Part shown: positions 43,482 to 52,571 of the stretch, piece by piece
Layout: every line of letters starts with the position of its first letter
How positions within the stretch are numbered: position 1 is the first letter of the stretch
Assembly: GCA_049841275.1 (NCBI GenBank)
Contig: JASGDN010000016.1
Coordinates: 34,133-98,132 of the forward strand
Source: JASGDN01 sp049841275
GTDB taxonomy: Bacteria > Chloroflexota > Chloroflexia > Thermomicrobiales > UBA6265
DNA: 64,000 bases
Reading direction: 5' to 3'
The notes under the pieces: model-generated
What the model saw: the letters and a program-made list of their open reading frames with translations, nothing else
Databases searched by the model: none
What the model was told of the DNA's origin: nothing
Program-made: the position numbers and the translations under genes

Positions 43482-43925
43482 GTGGCGGACGATCTGCGAC
43501 AGGTACTCGACTATATCGTACGGCGCTACGTCGTCGATGACGAACTGCGGACGATCGATCGCGATGCCCCCACCATGGCCGCCGACCTCGAACAGGACAA
43601 GTACCAGGCCGCCCGCCGTGAGGTCGAGCGTGCTGACAGCCTCTCCGCTGCTTTCGAGAAAGGTGTCGTCAAGGCGTGGCAGCGGTATGCGATCGGTGGC
43701 ACCGAATTGCCGCTGGATGACCGCAAGCCGGACGAAAATCGCATGGCCGATGCGCTTATCCGCTTCCTCGTCAGTTACGATCTCGCCAGTTCGCGTTCGA
43801 TCGAAACCGGTGACCGCACCTATACCTACTTCGTGGCGATTGACTGGCCGAAATTGCGGGACATCGCGATGGCCGCCGGGGTCAACCTCGATCGCATCCT
43901 TGGCACACAAACGCCTTCCCGCTGA
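43482..43925 (+). CDS. Hypothetical charged protein upstream of rnc
   Basis: 147 residues from the proposed GTG 43482 (GAGGG six bases upstream); the frame is open back to 43260, but the extra part has poor coding character. It is acidic and helical, with VADDLRQVLDYIVRRYVVDDELRTIDRD at the start (shown in full length it exceeds one helix), KAWQRYAIGG in the middle, and a C-terminal PKLRDIAMAAGVNLDRIL. No domain is recognised. It sits 111 bp upstream of rnc on the same strand. Confidence 0.55.
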   Translation: MADDLRQVLDYIVRRYVVDDELRTIDRDAPTMAADLEQDKYQAARREVERADSLSAAFEKGVVKAWQRYAIGGTELPLDDRKPDENRMADALIRFLVSYDLASSRSIETGDRTYTYFVAIDWPKLRDIAMAAGVNLDRILGTQTPSR

Positions 43926-44036
43926 CCCAGTGCGCGACGCTGGCGGGATGGTTGCCATGCATCCCGCACATCTGCCCATCGAACACCCTCCTGCCGGCGT
44001 CCTGCTTCGCTGGCTCACGGACCGGATATCCTGCCC

Positions 44037-44984
44037 ATGACCTCCAGTTCCCAGACCTCGCTCGCTTACCGGCTGCCGGACGATGCCGCCGATGCCGCCT
44101 TCGCCCGCAATGTCGGGATCGTGTTTCGCGACGATCTCATCCTGCGTCTGGCGCTCACGCACCGCTCTGTCCTCCACGACTGGGGGAGCATCGAGGAGCT
44201 GAACGCCATCTTCCAGAGCAACGAGCGGCTGGAGTTCCTTGGCGATGCCCTGCTCGGCCTGATCGTCGCGGAGTATCTCTACGCCGCCGATCCCGCCGCG
44301 GATGAAGGGACGCTCACCCGTCGTCGCGCTGCCACCGTCCGGGCGGAAACCCTCGTGCGCTGGGCGCGCGAGCTCCACATGCAGGACTACTTGTACCTTG
44401 GCTCCGGCGAGCGTGTCACCGAAAGCGCTCGCGACCGCATGCTGGCCGGGGGATTCGAGGCGCTGGTTGGGGCCATCGCGCTCGACCGTGGGAGGGATGT
44501 TGCCGAGCGGTTCGTCCGTGCTTATCTCGAACGCGATCTGGACGCCATCCTCGCCTCGGAGACGCTCTCGAATCCGAAGGGCATCCTGCAGGAGGTGATG
44601 CAGGAGCGGTTCGGCGATCCTCCCACGTACGAGACTATTGCGGAAGAAGGGCCGGATCACGCCCGTCAGTTTACTGTCGCCGTGGTGCTGGAGGACCGGC
44701 AGATCGGCGTCGGCAAGGGGCGCAGCAAGCGTGAGGCCCAGCAGGAAGCCGCTCGCCAGGCCCTGGTCACTCTCGGTCAGGACGATCGCGAGGAGGATGC
44801 CGGGGTCGAGCCGGAGGTCACGACTGTTCCGGCGGAACCGGTCGTGCCGAGGGGTGTTTCGCGGTCGCCCTATGCCGAACTGGCGGATGTCGGCACGGGC
44901 AAGGGCAGCGAGAAGGCCGCATCGCATCAGGATCGCTCGCTCGCCCAGCGCCGTGTGCGTGGCGCCGGCAAACGAGAGGGCTGA
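44037..44984 (+). CDS. rnc: Ribonuclease III
   Basis: 315 residues, longer than the usual 220-250. The catalytic signature NERLEFLGDALLGL (about 61-74) and a second acidic set (GGFEALVGAIALD, about 141-153) mark the RNase III domain. A dsRNA-binding domain follows (NPKGILQEVMQERFG ... GKGRSKREAQQEAARQAL, about 180-245). A 70-residue charged, Gln/Arg-rich tail comes last and is not part of the family. It processes rRNA precursors and structured mRNA. prs starts 4 bp after its stop. Confidence 0.95.
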   Translation: MTSSSQTSLAYRLPDDAADAAFARNVGIVFRDDLILRLALTHRSVLHDWGSIEELNAIFQSNERLEFLGDALLGLIVAEYLYAADPAADEGTLTRRRAATVRAETLVRWARELHMQDYLYLGSGERVTESARDRMLAGGFEALVGAIALDRGRDVAERFVRAYLERDLDAILASETLSNPKGILQEVMQERFGDPPTYETIAEEGPDHARQFTVAVVLEDRQIGVGKGRSKREAQQEAARQALVTLGQDDREEDAGVEPEVTTVPAEPVVPRGVSRSPYAELADVGTGKGSEKAASHQDRSLAQRRVRGAGKREG

Positions 44985-44988
44985 GGCG

Positions 44989-45984
44989 ATGGCGCACGGC
45001 TACGATCAGATCACGGTCCTGGGGGGCAACTCCAACGGTCCGCTGGTCGATGAGATCTGCGAATACATCGGCATTCCGCGGGGGCGGGCCGAGGTCTTCA
45101 AGTTCAGCAACGACAATACGTTCGTCCGTATCGGCGAGAGCGTGCGGCAGAACGATGTCTACGCCGTCCAATCGTTCACGAAGCCGGTCAACGATGCGAT
45201 CATGGAACTGCTGATCATGATCGACACCTTGAAGCGTGCCTCGGCCGGGCGCATCACGGCGGTTATCCCGTACTTCGGGTATGGGCGGACCGACAAGAAG
45301 GACCAGCCGCGCGTGCCGATCACGGCACGGCTGGTGGCGAAGCTGATCGAGCAGGCCGGGGCTGACCGCGTGCTGACGGTCGACCTGCACGCCGGACAGA
45401 TCCAGGGATTCTTCGACATTCCGGTCGACGAGATGAGCGCAATGTATCTGACGGCGCAACACTTCCTCGAAAAGCGGTTGCCAAATCCCGTCGTCGTATC
45501 GCCGGACCTCGGCAATACGAAGCGAGCGCGCAATTTTGCGGAGATCCTTGATGGTCCGCTTGCGATCATCGAGAAACGGCGGATCGGGAACCGGGATGCT
45601 TCCCAGGTGCTGAACCTGATCGGTGACGTGGCCGGCAAGGAAGCGGTCATCGTCGATGACGAGATCGACACAGCCGGGTCCATCACCCATGCGGCGCAGG
45701 TGTGTCTCGACAACGGCGCGACCGCCGTCTATGCGACCTGCATCCATCCCGTCCTTTCCGGGCCGGCGATCGAGCGGCTGGCCTCGAGTCCGATCCGGGA
45801 GGTCGTCGTGACGAACACGATCGAGATTCCGCGTGAGAAGTGGTTCGATCGCCTGACGCAGCTTTCCGTCGCTCCGCTGCTGGGTGAGGCGATCCAGCGC
45901 ATTCACGCCGGATCGAGCGTATCCACGGCCTATCGTGCCGCCGGGTCGTATCAGACGCGGCTCTCGCTCGTGGCCCCGGAATGA
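44989..45984 (+). CDS. prs: Ribose-phosphate pyrophosphokinase
   Basis: 331 residues from ATG 44989. ATP/ribose-5-phosphate motifs: FSNDNTFVRIGESVRQNDVYAVQSF, VIPYFGYGRTDKK (catalytic loop), LTVDLHAGQIQGFFD, and the PRPP-binding VIVDDEIDTAGS (about 222-233). It makes PRPP for nucleotide, His and Trp synthesis; apt, purN, guaA in the window use or feed PRPP pathways. It is transcribed with rnc. Confidence 0.96.
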   Translation: MAHGYDQITVLGGNSNGPLVDEICEYIGIPRGRAEVFKFSNDNTFVRIGESVRQNDVYAVQSFTKPVNDAIMELLIMIDTLKRASAGRITAVIPYFGYGRTDKKDQPRVPITARLVAKLIEQAGADRVLTVDLHAGQIQGFFDIPVDEMSAMYLTAQHFLEKRLPNPVVVSPDLGNTKRARNFAEILDGPLAIIEKRRIGNRDASQVLNLIGDVAGKEAVIVDDEIDTAGSITHAAQVCLDNGATAVYATCIHPVLSGPAIERLASSPIREVVVTNTIEIPREKWFDRLTQLSVAPLLGEAIQRIHAGSSVSTAYRAAGSYQTRLSLVAPE

Positions 45985-46012
45985 GCGGCATGCCTGCCCT
46001 TCAGGGGACGCG

Positions 46013-47497
46013 ATGATGAGCGGGCCGCCGTCGCCAGACCGGCCAGATGTCCCCTCATCCGATCGCGGACAGGTCGTCGTCGGATCGCCCCTGCTTCGGG
46101 TGGCGCTTGTGCTCATTGCGCTGGTGTTGGTGAGTGTGATCGCAGGCGGCGTCTGGATGGTGCTTCGCGATTCCGATCCCGGTGGCCTGCCAACGTCAAC
46201 GGTCGCCGTTCCTACCGCATCTCCGGGTTCCGGCCCTTCCGGAACCCTCTCTCCTACGTCGTCTTCCCTCAACGGCACCGTCGTGCCGACCGAGACTGCG
46301 ACCGTCTCGCCGGCGGGAACGCCGGTGGCGCGGTCGGGGAGCCTGCCGTCCTTGCTGGCACTGGCGCCGGATCGCCTGGATGACGACAGCGTGCCCCTTC
46401 CCATCGTTGCAAGCTACGCCGACATCGCCGCCTGGACGAGTATGCAGGGCCTGACAATGCCCACCGGCCTGGACGATCCTGCGCTGGATGCGTGGACTGC
46501 CGAGCTGGGCGCGCTCGCGTTGCCGACGAGTATCGGGACCCGAGGGACGGAGCCGATCTGGCAGGAATGCTATGGGTTCAATCTCACGCAAGTGCATCAG
46601 GTCCTTTCCGTCGGGGCCGCCCCGAACTCCGTGACGATCATGACCGGGGCGTTCGACCGGCGTACGTTGGAGGATGCCTGGGTTCGTAGCGGGTATCAGG
46701 CGGTGAAGATCGAGGGTGTCACCATCTGGTCGCTCTTTCCTGGCGATACCATCGACCTCTCGGCCCGGGCGAGTCGACCGTCGCTTGGGAGCCTGAACAA
46801 CATCGTGCTGCTCGACGATGGCACGCTGGTTGCCGCGGCGAAGCTCTCCCGGCTGCAGGCGGTTCTGAAGGTCCTGCATGGCGATGAGTCGTCGCTGGCC
46901 CAGAACGACGACGTGCGCGACCTTCTCGCGCCGCTTGGACAAGGTGAGGGGGTGATCTCTGTGGAGATCGCACGCGGCGATCTCGTGGAGGCGCCGCCAG
47001 CCGCCGCGGCCGACGCCGGCGCGACCCCGGAATCCGATGGGGTGTCCGCGACACCGTCGCCCGAGGCATCACCGCAGGTATCGGTGGCGATGCCCTCCAT
47101 GCCGGAGGTGCGTCTCGTCCTGATTGGCTTGCGCGCGACCGGCCCCGCCGAGACCACGCTCGATGCGTCGCCGGTGGCGAGCCCCGTTCCCGTCGGCACG
47201 GCGACCTCCGAGGGGGAGGTTGAGCTGATTGCTATCCTCTCCTTCGCCGATGACGACGATACAGTGGCGTTGGATGCCCGCACCGTGATGACCCAGCGGC
47301 TTGCCACGGAGCGTTCGGCGGTGACCGGCGAGCCGTATTCCCGCCGCTATCGCGATCCCCACGTTCGGGTGGCCATTACGCCCGGCCGCGAGCACGTGGT
47401 CGTGATGCGGGCAGGCCTGGTCGATGGGCCGGTCGACTGGCTGCAGATCGTGGAAACCCGCGATCTCGGGTTTGCGTTCTGGGAGCAGGGGGGATAG
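46013..47497 (+). CDS. Membrane-anchored exported protein, paralogue of the next gene
   Basis: 494 residues. A signal anchor lies near residues 28-50 (LLRVALVLIALVLVSVIAGGVWMV), followed by a Ser/Thr/Pro-rich linker. The core (about 130-340) contains QECYGFNLTQVHQVLSVGAAPNSV, GAFDRRTLEDAWVRSGY and LNNIVLLDDGTLVAAAK, all of which have counterparts in the following gene. A second low-complexity Ala/Pro segment precedes a C-terminal domain (GEPYSRRY). No enzymatic motif is seen. Inferred as an extracytoplasmic structural or binding protein. Confidence 0.72.
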   Translation: MMSGPPSPDRPDVPSSDRGQVVVGSPLLRVALVLIALVLVSVIAGGVWMVLRDSDPGGLPTSTVAVPTASPGSGPSGTLSPTSSSLNGTVVPTETATVSPAGTPVARSGSLPSLLALAPDRLDDDSVPLPIVASYADIAAWTSMQGLTMPTGLDDPALDAWTAELGALALPTSIGTRGTEPIWQECYGFNLTQVHQVLSVGAAPNSVTIMTGAFDRRTLEDAWVRSGYQAVKIEGVTIWSLFPGDTIDLSARASRPSLGSLNNIVLLDDGTLVAAAKLSRLQAVLKVLHGDESSLAQNDDVRDLLAPLGQGEGVISVEIARGDLVEAPPAAAADAGATPESDGVSATPSPEASPQVSVAMPSMPEVRLVLIGLRATGPAETTLDASPVASPVPVGTATSEGEVELIAILSFADDDDTVALDARTVMTQRLATERSAVTGEPYSRRYRDPHVRVAITPGREHVVVMRAGLVDGPVDWLQIVETRDLGFAFWEQGG

Positions 47498-47573
47498 CCG
47501 CCCGCTGACAGAGTGAGGGCGAGGTGTGGCATCATCACGTCATCGAACCGACGACGGGAAAGGACGCGCTTCC

Positions 47574-48869
47574 ATGCCAGGCATCATTTTCACGCGCTAC
47601 GATCAGTCCCGGGTTCCCGCCGATCGTCCGGACCAGGACCGCAGCGTGGCCGGGCGTCCCGGCTCGCTCGACCGGCGACGCTTCATCGGCGGTATCTCGG
47701 CGTTGGCGGCGACCGCGTCAGTGGGATTCATGCGCGGCCAGGAGGTGTTGGCGCAGGGCACCCCCGCAGTGGCGGATGCATCCGGTCCGGTCGCGGCGCT
47801 GCGAGCGTTGCTGCAGCGGCTTCCGGCTTCGTTGACGGCCGATAACGCGCAAGCCATGCAGGTCTATCACGCGGATCTTGCGGCCCAGTTCGCCGCGTGC
47901 GGCGTTGATCGCTCCGCGTCTGACTGGAGGACCACCACGAACCTCTATTCGGTCACCGCGTCGCTCGCGCTGGTCTCGGCCGGATTCCAGTACGGCGCGT
48001 CGGACGACTTCGCGCAATCGTTCGGGTTCCAGCCGCTCGATGTCGATCGGGCTCTGGAGGTCGGTTCGCCGCCCAATGCCCTGTCGGTTTACCAGGGCGG
48101 ATTCGAGCGTACTGCGTTGGAGGCCACCTGGACGCAGACGGGGTTCAAGCAGGTATCGCTGGATGGCGGCTTGGTGCTCTGGACGATGGGAGAGGAAGGT
48201 GAGATCGATCCGAGTTCGCCGATCGTCCAGTTTGGTGCGGGCGCCTTCAACAACCTCCTCCTGCTGGACGACCATACGTTGCTCGTCGCGCGCATGGGGA
48301 AAGTGATTCGGACAGTGGCTGCCTTCGCGTCCTCCGCCGACGAATCGGCGTCCATGCTCGGAATCGCCGGCATCCAGGAGGCAACGGCGGCGTTGTCGCC
48401 GACCGTGGTCTCCTCGATCGGATTGGACGGGACCCTGCTGACCGCGTCCTCCCGACCGGGAGCCGCGGCCACACCGGTTGCCAGTGGGGCGATGCCCGCC
48501 ATTTCGGTTGCCGTGTTCGGCATCGAGGCAGGTGCTCGGGGCCAGATCGACGCGACCGGGGCGACGCCGGCCGCTGCGACGGCAGTAGACGTGGAGGGGG
48601 CATCGGCAAAGGTCGAGGTGCGCCTGGTGACCGGCTCGAAGGCGGATGCAGAGGAAGCGGCGAAGGTTGCGGCATCCCGGTGGGAAACGATGCAATCGCA
48701 GGTGACGCAGCAGCCGTACTCCCAGTTGATGACGCTCTCCTCCGCTGGGGTTTCCGAGGCTGAGGAGGTGGTCGCGGCCATCGACTTCGAGTCGGGGCCG
48801 ATGCCGGGGCGATGGATTCAGCTGGTGGCTATGCAGGACCTCGCGCCATTCGCTCCTGGCGGAAATTGA
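47574..48869 (+). CDS. Tat-exported protein, paralogue of the preceding gene
   Basis: 431 residues from ATG 47574 (GGGAAAGGA upstream). A long N-region ends in the twin-arginine motif DRRRFIGGISALAATASVGFM (about residues 32-52, longer run split by the Ala cleavage zone), with likely cleavage after VLAQ. The core has SFGFQPLDVDRALEVGSPPNALSV, GGFERTALEATWTQTGF and FNNLLLLDDHTLLVARM, matching the upstream protein in order. Its C-terminus ends QQPYSQLMTLSS and a WIQLVAMQD segment. Function unknown. The Tat route implies folding, perhaps with a cofactor, before export. Confidence 0.72.
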   Translation: MPGIIFTRYDQSRVPADRPDQDRSVAGRPGSLDRRRFIGGISALAATASVGFMRGQEVLAQGTPAVADASGPVAALRALLQRLPASLTADNAQAMQVYHADLAAQFAACGVDRSASDWRTTTNLYSVTASLALVSAGFQYGASDDFAQSFGFQPLDVDRALEVGSPPNALSVYQGGFERTALEATWTQTGFKQVSLDGGLVLWTMGEEGEIDPSSPIVQFGAGAFNNLLLLDDHTLLVARMGKVIRTVAAFASSADESASMLGIAGIQEATAALSPTVVSSIGLDGTLLTASSRPGAAATPVASGAMPAISVAVFGIEAGARGQIDATGATPAAATAVDVEGASAKVEVRLVTGSKADAEEAAKVAASRWETMQSQVTQQPYSQLMTLSSAGVSEAEEVVAAIDFESGPMPGRWIQLVAMQDLAPFAPGGN

Positions 48870-48936
48870 CCGGATCCTTGTGGATCGCAGCCGGAGGGGG
48901 ATCGTGTATCCGACCCCCCTCCGTTCCCACCTGCTG

Positions 48937-49788
48937 CTATGCGCCCGAGAAATCTATGGCAGCCTCTACCAACCGGTCGATCAGGATTGTGCCGGTGAGG
49001 GAGAAGCCCTGCACGAACTGACTAGAGAGGTCGTAGACATGCTCCGCCTTCACGGCAGGGAGTTGCTTCCATGTCTCCAGGCTGTCCATGAAGGCGAACC
49101 GTTCTTCGCCGCCGAACCGGAAAATGAGGTCGGCGTCTGCGATCTGGATGACCTGCTCCCAACTGATGTTCACCCAGTCTGAACCGTCGGTCTGGAACAT
49201 CACGTCCATGCCGATGTCGCTAGCAATGGACGTCGGGAATCCTTTCGGCCAGAGTCCCAGATCGTCTCCCGCGGATACAAACTGGACGCGTTTTCCATCC
49301 AGCAACCCGGAGATCTGGTCACGTGCGGAAGCCAGATGCTCATCGTATGCTGCGAGGTAGGCACCAAGGTGCTCCGTTCGTCCGAGCAGGGTCGCCTGGT
49401 CGATGAGCGATTTGCGCCATTCCGGAGAAATCCGTTTGGTGCCATTGGCTATTCCGAGAATTGGCGCGATCATGGCAAGTTCTTCGTTGCCATACCAATC
49501 GTCCTTGAACTGGTAGTCGCGCATGATGATGAGGTCCGGGTCGAGCGTGGCCAGTTGTTCGAGATCGATCACCCAGTCGGTGGCGTCGAGGAGTGCGACG
49601 TCCTTCACGATACCTTCACCGAACCATGCTCCTGGCGTCTCACCCGGGTTCCATGAGTTGCCACTGGCAATCAGCGGATATCCCATGAGAACGGCGAACT
49701 CCAGATCGTCCTGTCCTTCGAGGGTGACAACTCGTTGCGGATTGGCCGGAATCTCGAATGAGAGGTCGAGATAGGTGAAGTCGATCAT
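48937..49788 (-). CDS. Tat-exported ABC substrate-binding protein, iron-siderophore type (start uncertain)
   Basis: 283 residues from ATG 49788 cover the mature TroA/FecB-like fold: RVVTLEGQDDLEFAVLMGY near the start, DPDLIIMRDYQ, and a C-terminal GTILIDRLVEAAIDF. The same frame is open upstream to about 50031 and encodes LTRRKLIDATAAAGILAGIP then ASLRAQSPVATP, a twin-arginine signal with a cleavage site at LRAQ. No ATG, GTG or TTG occurs in this frame upstream, so translation must begin at a rare codon (ATA 49977 or ATT about 49956) or there is a frameshift. No ABC permease or ATPase gene is adjacent. Confidence 0.8.
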   Translation of the reverse strand: MIDFTYLDLSFEIPANPQRVVTLEGQDDLEFAVLMGYPLIASGNSWNPGETPGAWFGEGIVKDVALLDATDWVIDLEQLATLDPDLIIMRDYQFKDDWYGNEELAMIAPILGIANGTKRISPEWRKSLIDQATLLGRTEHLGAYLAAYDEHLASARDQISGLLDGKRVQFVSAGDDLGLWPKGFPTSIASDIGMDVMFQTDGSDWVNISWEQVIQIADADLIFRFGGEERFAFMDSLETWKQLPAVKAEHVYDLSSQFVQGFSLTGTILIDRLVEAAIDFSGA

Positions 49789-50013
49789 CCCGGAACGTGG
49801 GGTGGCAACTGGAGATTGCGCCCGAAGCGATGCCGGAATACCTGCTAGGATCCCGGCGGCCGCTGTGGCATCGATCAGTTTGCGACGAGTCAGCGCTGCG
49901 ACCAGATCGGCCCGCTCATCGGACGACCACCCGTGCGACGCCTGCGGAATGAGCCGTTCTTCTCTCTTCGTCGTTATGTGTTCGCCTGTCCTCTTCTGAG
50001 GTTCGGAACCGGT

Positions 50014-50070
50014 TTGCCACCCATAGGATAAAGCTGACCTAAAAGGTCAGCTTTATCCTATGGGTGGCAA
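50014..50070. terminator. 27-bp perfect hairpin upstream of the substrate-binding protein gene
   Basis: Arms 50014-50040 and 50044-50070 are exact reverse complements with loop AAA; the core is GATAAAGCTGACCT. It follows the zinc-ribbon gene by 131 bases and precedes the binding-protein gene on the minus strand. It may terminate the former or regulate the latter. No U-tract. Confidence 0.7.
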
Positions 50071-50200
50071 CGGGGAGAGTCAAGACGGTAGCAAGAGGCC
50101 ACGATGCATGACGGCGTGCGTGTGAATCATCATTATGCGGTCGAACGATGAACGGGACGAGCCATCGTGCTGGTGAGCCTGTCCCGCTCGTCGGGAACGA

Positions 50201-51361
50201 TCAGATGGTAGAGGAGTTTCCGGCGGCGAGCGCCGCGTCGATTGCTGCGAGGAGGCGATTCCGCTCGTCGAGCAGGGCGAGGATCTCGCCGGTATGGCGG
50301 CCAAGGTCCATCATGGCGTAGAGGTCGCGGGGGTTCGCATCCGCCTGCGTCGCCGCTGTGCGCAACGCGTCGTAGGCTGCGCGCTCGCCGCGTACTCCCT
50401 GCAACGGCGCGAGCACGGCCTCGGGATTGATCCCTGCGGTCTCGCTCCCGGCCGTTGCCAGTTGCGGAAGCAAGGAACGAAGCTCGTCCAGCAGTGATGC
50501 TGCCCGCGCCTGGGCGCCGACGCCAGCGTCGGTGTCTGCATCTGCTGGGGCAACCGCAGGAGCGGCTATCGGTGTGGCGGCGTCCGGTTCGGCGGAGGAG
50601 TCGGGGGTGGGTTCGGCCTCGTCGGCGATGGCGCCAGCAACGACGAGTGCCTCGGGGGCGCCAGCGGGCGCCCCTTCGATCCCGGCGAACGCTGGATCGT
50701 CCGGCGCTTCCGCCGGTTGCTCGATGGTCCCCATGTCTGGCAGGGCCGGGATCTCGTCCGCCTCCGGTTCGTCCGTACCGTCGAGACCAGCGGGCGCGCC
50801 CTCGATACCGGCTGGCGATTCGGTTTGCGATGAGGGTGATTCCACATCTTCATCGGAGTCCTCATCGGATGTGGACTCGTTCGTTTCCTTCCAACTGCCC
50901 GTCTCGGCATTCCAGCGTGCTGCCCATGAGGAGAGGGCGTCGGCTGCGTCGTCTTCGGTTGCGGAATCGGTAGCGGCGGCTGGCTGTTCCGCCGGTTCCG
51001 CGATTGGCGTGTCGACCAGGGCGGATGAGGTGTCGACGTCACCTGGGCCGGCAGCATCGTCCCGCGCCTCGGATGGCGAGGGGGCGCTGAACGGGGCGGG
51101 CCAGTCCCAGTCGGAGGCGGCATCGGCGCTGTCGTCAGCGGTTGCAGTCTGCTCCGGCCTGGCCGGTTCGGGGTCGGGAGCGGCCGCTGGCGTCCCCCAC
51201 GACCAGGTGGTCGTCGCCGTCGTCCCGGCTGGGGACGGCGCGCTCATCTCGGACGCGAGCGTGGGCGACACGGTCGCGATGCCGCCGAGGCGGGTGCCGC
51301 AGGTGGTGCAGAACTTCGCTCCGGGTCGGGCGACCGCTCCGCAGTTCGGGCAGGTTTCCAT
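50201..51361 (-). CDS. Zinc-ribbon protein with long acidic low-complexity region
   Basis: 386 residues from ATG 51361 (GGAGAGAA upstream). The N-terminus is a zinc ribbon (METCPNCGAVARPGAKFCTTCG, two CxxC pairs, residues 1-22). Residues about 30-280 are Ala/Pro/Asp/Glu/Ser-rich and probably disordered, with a small internal duplication (GIEGAPAG twice). The last 100 residues form a helical domain (ARAASLLDELRSLLPQLA and ILALLDERNRLLAAIDAALA). No membrane segment. It resembles scaffold or assembly proteins common in high-GC bacteria; no function is assigned. Confidence 0.75.
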   Translation of the reverse strand: METCPNCGAVARPGAKFCTTCGTRLGGIATVSPTLASEMSAPSPAGTTATTTWSWGTPAAAPDPEPARPEQTATADDSADAASDWDWPAPFSAPSPSEARDDAAGPGDVDTSSALVDTPIAEPAEQPAAATDSATEDDAADALSSWAARWNAETGSWKETNESTSDEDSDEDVESPSSQTESPAGIEGAPAGLDGTDEPEADEIPALPDMGTIEQPAEAPDDPAFAGIEGAPAGAPEALVVAGAIADEAEPTPDSSAEPDAATPIAAPAVAPADADTDAGVGAQARAASLLDELRSLLPQLATAGSETAGINPEAVLAPLQGVRGERAAYDALRTAATQADANPRDLYAMMDLGRHTGEILALLDERNRLLAAIDAALAAGNSSTI

Positions 51362-51675
51362 TTCTCTCCATCCTCCACAGGTCGCCAATGGCACGCGTGT
51401 GCTCGGTTGCTCGTTCGATGTTCTGAAGCTGGCCGTCAGTGGCGCTGTTGCGGCCCGTATCCCCTGAAGTCTATCCTCGCGCAACCTTCGCATGGCAGGT
51501 GCCGGTATGTCGAGATTGCCGCAATCCTGGCGGACATTCGCCTTCGATGGCGGTCGTGCAACGGGGTGAGGTGGACCGGGTCGTGCCCTGCCTGCGAGAA
51601 TACCCCGCAATTGGCGTGGTGTGGCATGAGGACGTCCTCATCATTCTCTCGCATACCCAGGAAGCAAGGTTCGAG
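51362..51675. other. Divergent intergenic region, no gene found
   Basis: 314 bases between the zinc-ribbon gene (minus) and the DUF1989 gene (plus). The DUF1989 frame stays open to 51439 and includes an ATG at 51547, so a longer N-terminus cannot be excluded. I see no repeat or clear promoter. Confidence 0.35.
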
Positions 51676-52302
51676 ATGGCAAATGTGTTGGTCGGCCACC
51701 GTGCGGTGGCGGCCCGGCAACTCGCGGTCGGATCTGCGGTGGCGATTCCGGTGCAGGCGGGGGATCTGGTCCAGATCGTCGATCTCTGGGGCAAGCAGGT
51801 CGCCAGCGTCGTGGCGATTGTCGGCCCTGGCGAGCACCTGTCGACACCGGTGACGGCGTCGCTGAATGCCTCGCTTATCCTGAAGACGGGCGACAAGCTC
51901 TATTCGCAGCGTGGCACGCCGTTGTTCGAGATGGTGGAAGATACCGTCGGGCGACACGATCTGCTCACCTCACCATTGCCGATCGAGGCCGACATGCAGA
52001 GCACGGTAAAGGCGAAGGTTTCCACGCGCGACAGTCTGGAAGCCGCGGCGGCGGAGGCTGGACTCGAAGCCGCCGATTGCACCGATACGATCAACTTCTT
52101 CAAGCATGTGGTGATCAAGCAGAAGGGCGAGATCGAGGTGCGCGATGCCTTCTCGGAGCGCAACGACACCGTGATCCTCAGCGTGCTGGCGAATTGCACC
52201 GTGATTGTCGCCAATGCCTACAGTGAGAAGAAGCCGGGTCTGGCGGCGGCACAGCCAGCGGCCGGCAGTCCTGGCCAGATGCTCGTCCGCGTCTATCGGT
52301 AG
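51676..52302 (+). CDS. DUF1989 (urea carboxylase-associated) family protein
   Basis: 208 residues from ATG 51676 (AAGG seven bases upstream). DUF1989 features: VQAGDLVQIVDLWGKQVASVV (about 24-44), HLSTPVTASLNASLILKTGDKLYSQRGTPLF, VEDTVGRHDLLTSP, and NFFKHVVIKQKGEI. Cys, His and Asp/Glu residues in these segments form the presumed metal site. Relatives accompany urea carboxylase or guanidine metabolism, but no such genes are here. Function at this locus unknown. It is convergent with a small membrane peptide, with a hairpin between. Confidence 0.8.
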   Translation: MANVLVGHRAVAARQLAVGSAVAIPVQAGDLVQIVDLWGKQVASVVAIVGPGEHLSTPVTASLNASLILKTGDKLYSQRGTPLFEMVEDTVGRHDLLTSPLPIEADMQSTVKAKVSTRDSLEAAAAEAGLEAADCTDTINFFKHVVIKQKGEIEVRDAFSERNDTVILSVLANCTVIVANAYSEKKPGLAAAQPAAGSPGQMLVRVYR

Positions 52303-52501
52303 GCATTGCCTGGCGGCGGGGGGACCTCTCCTGGCGGGAGCACCCTCGTCTGCGCTTCCGGCGGCGACAGTTGCGTGACGTGCCCGTCCGCGCAATGATG
52401 GCGATGATTTCCAGCGACATCCGGAACGATGGCTGTTCGCGGTGCATCGATCCTGTGAAGGGTGCTCGCCTGCTGGATTCGTTTATCCGGAGCGGAATTC
52501 G

Positions 52502-52547
52502 ATTCCGTAGTGGGCAACCACCAGCCGGTGGTTGCCCACTACGGAAT
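52502..52547. terminator. 21-bp perfect bidirectional hairpin
   Basis: Arms 52502-52522 and 52527-52547 (ATTCCGTAGTGGGCAACCAC C) pair exactly; loop AGCC. It lies between the convergent DUF1989 gene and the 48-residue membrane peptide gene, 24 bases from the latter's stop. No U-tract. Confidence 0.75.
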
Positions 52548-52571
52548 GTGGCGATCAAATCGAATTCGGCT

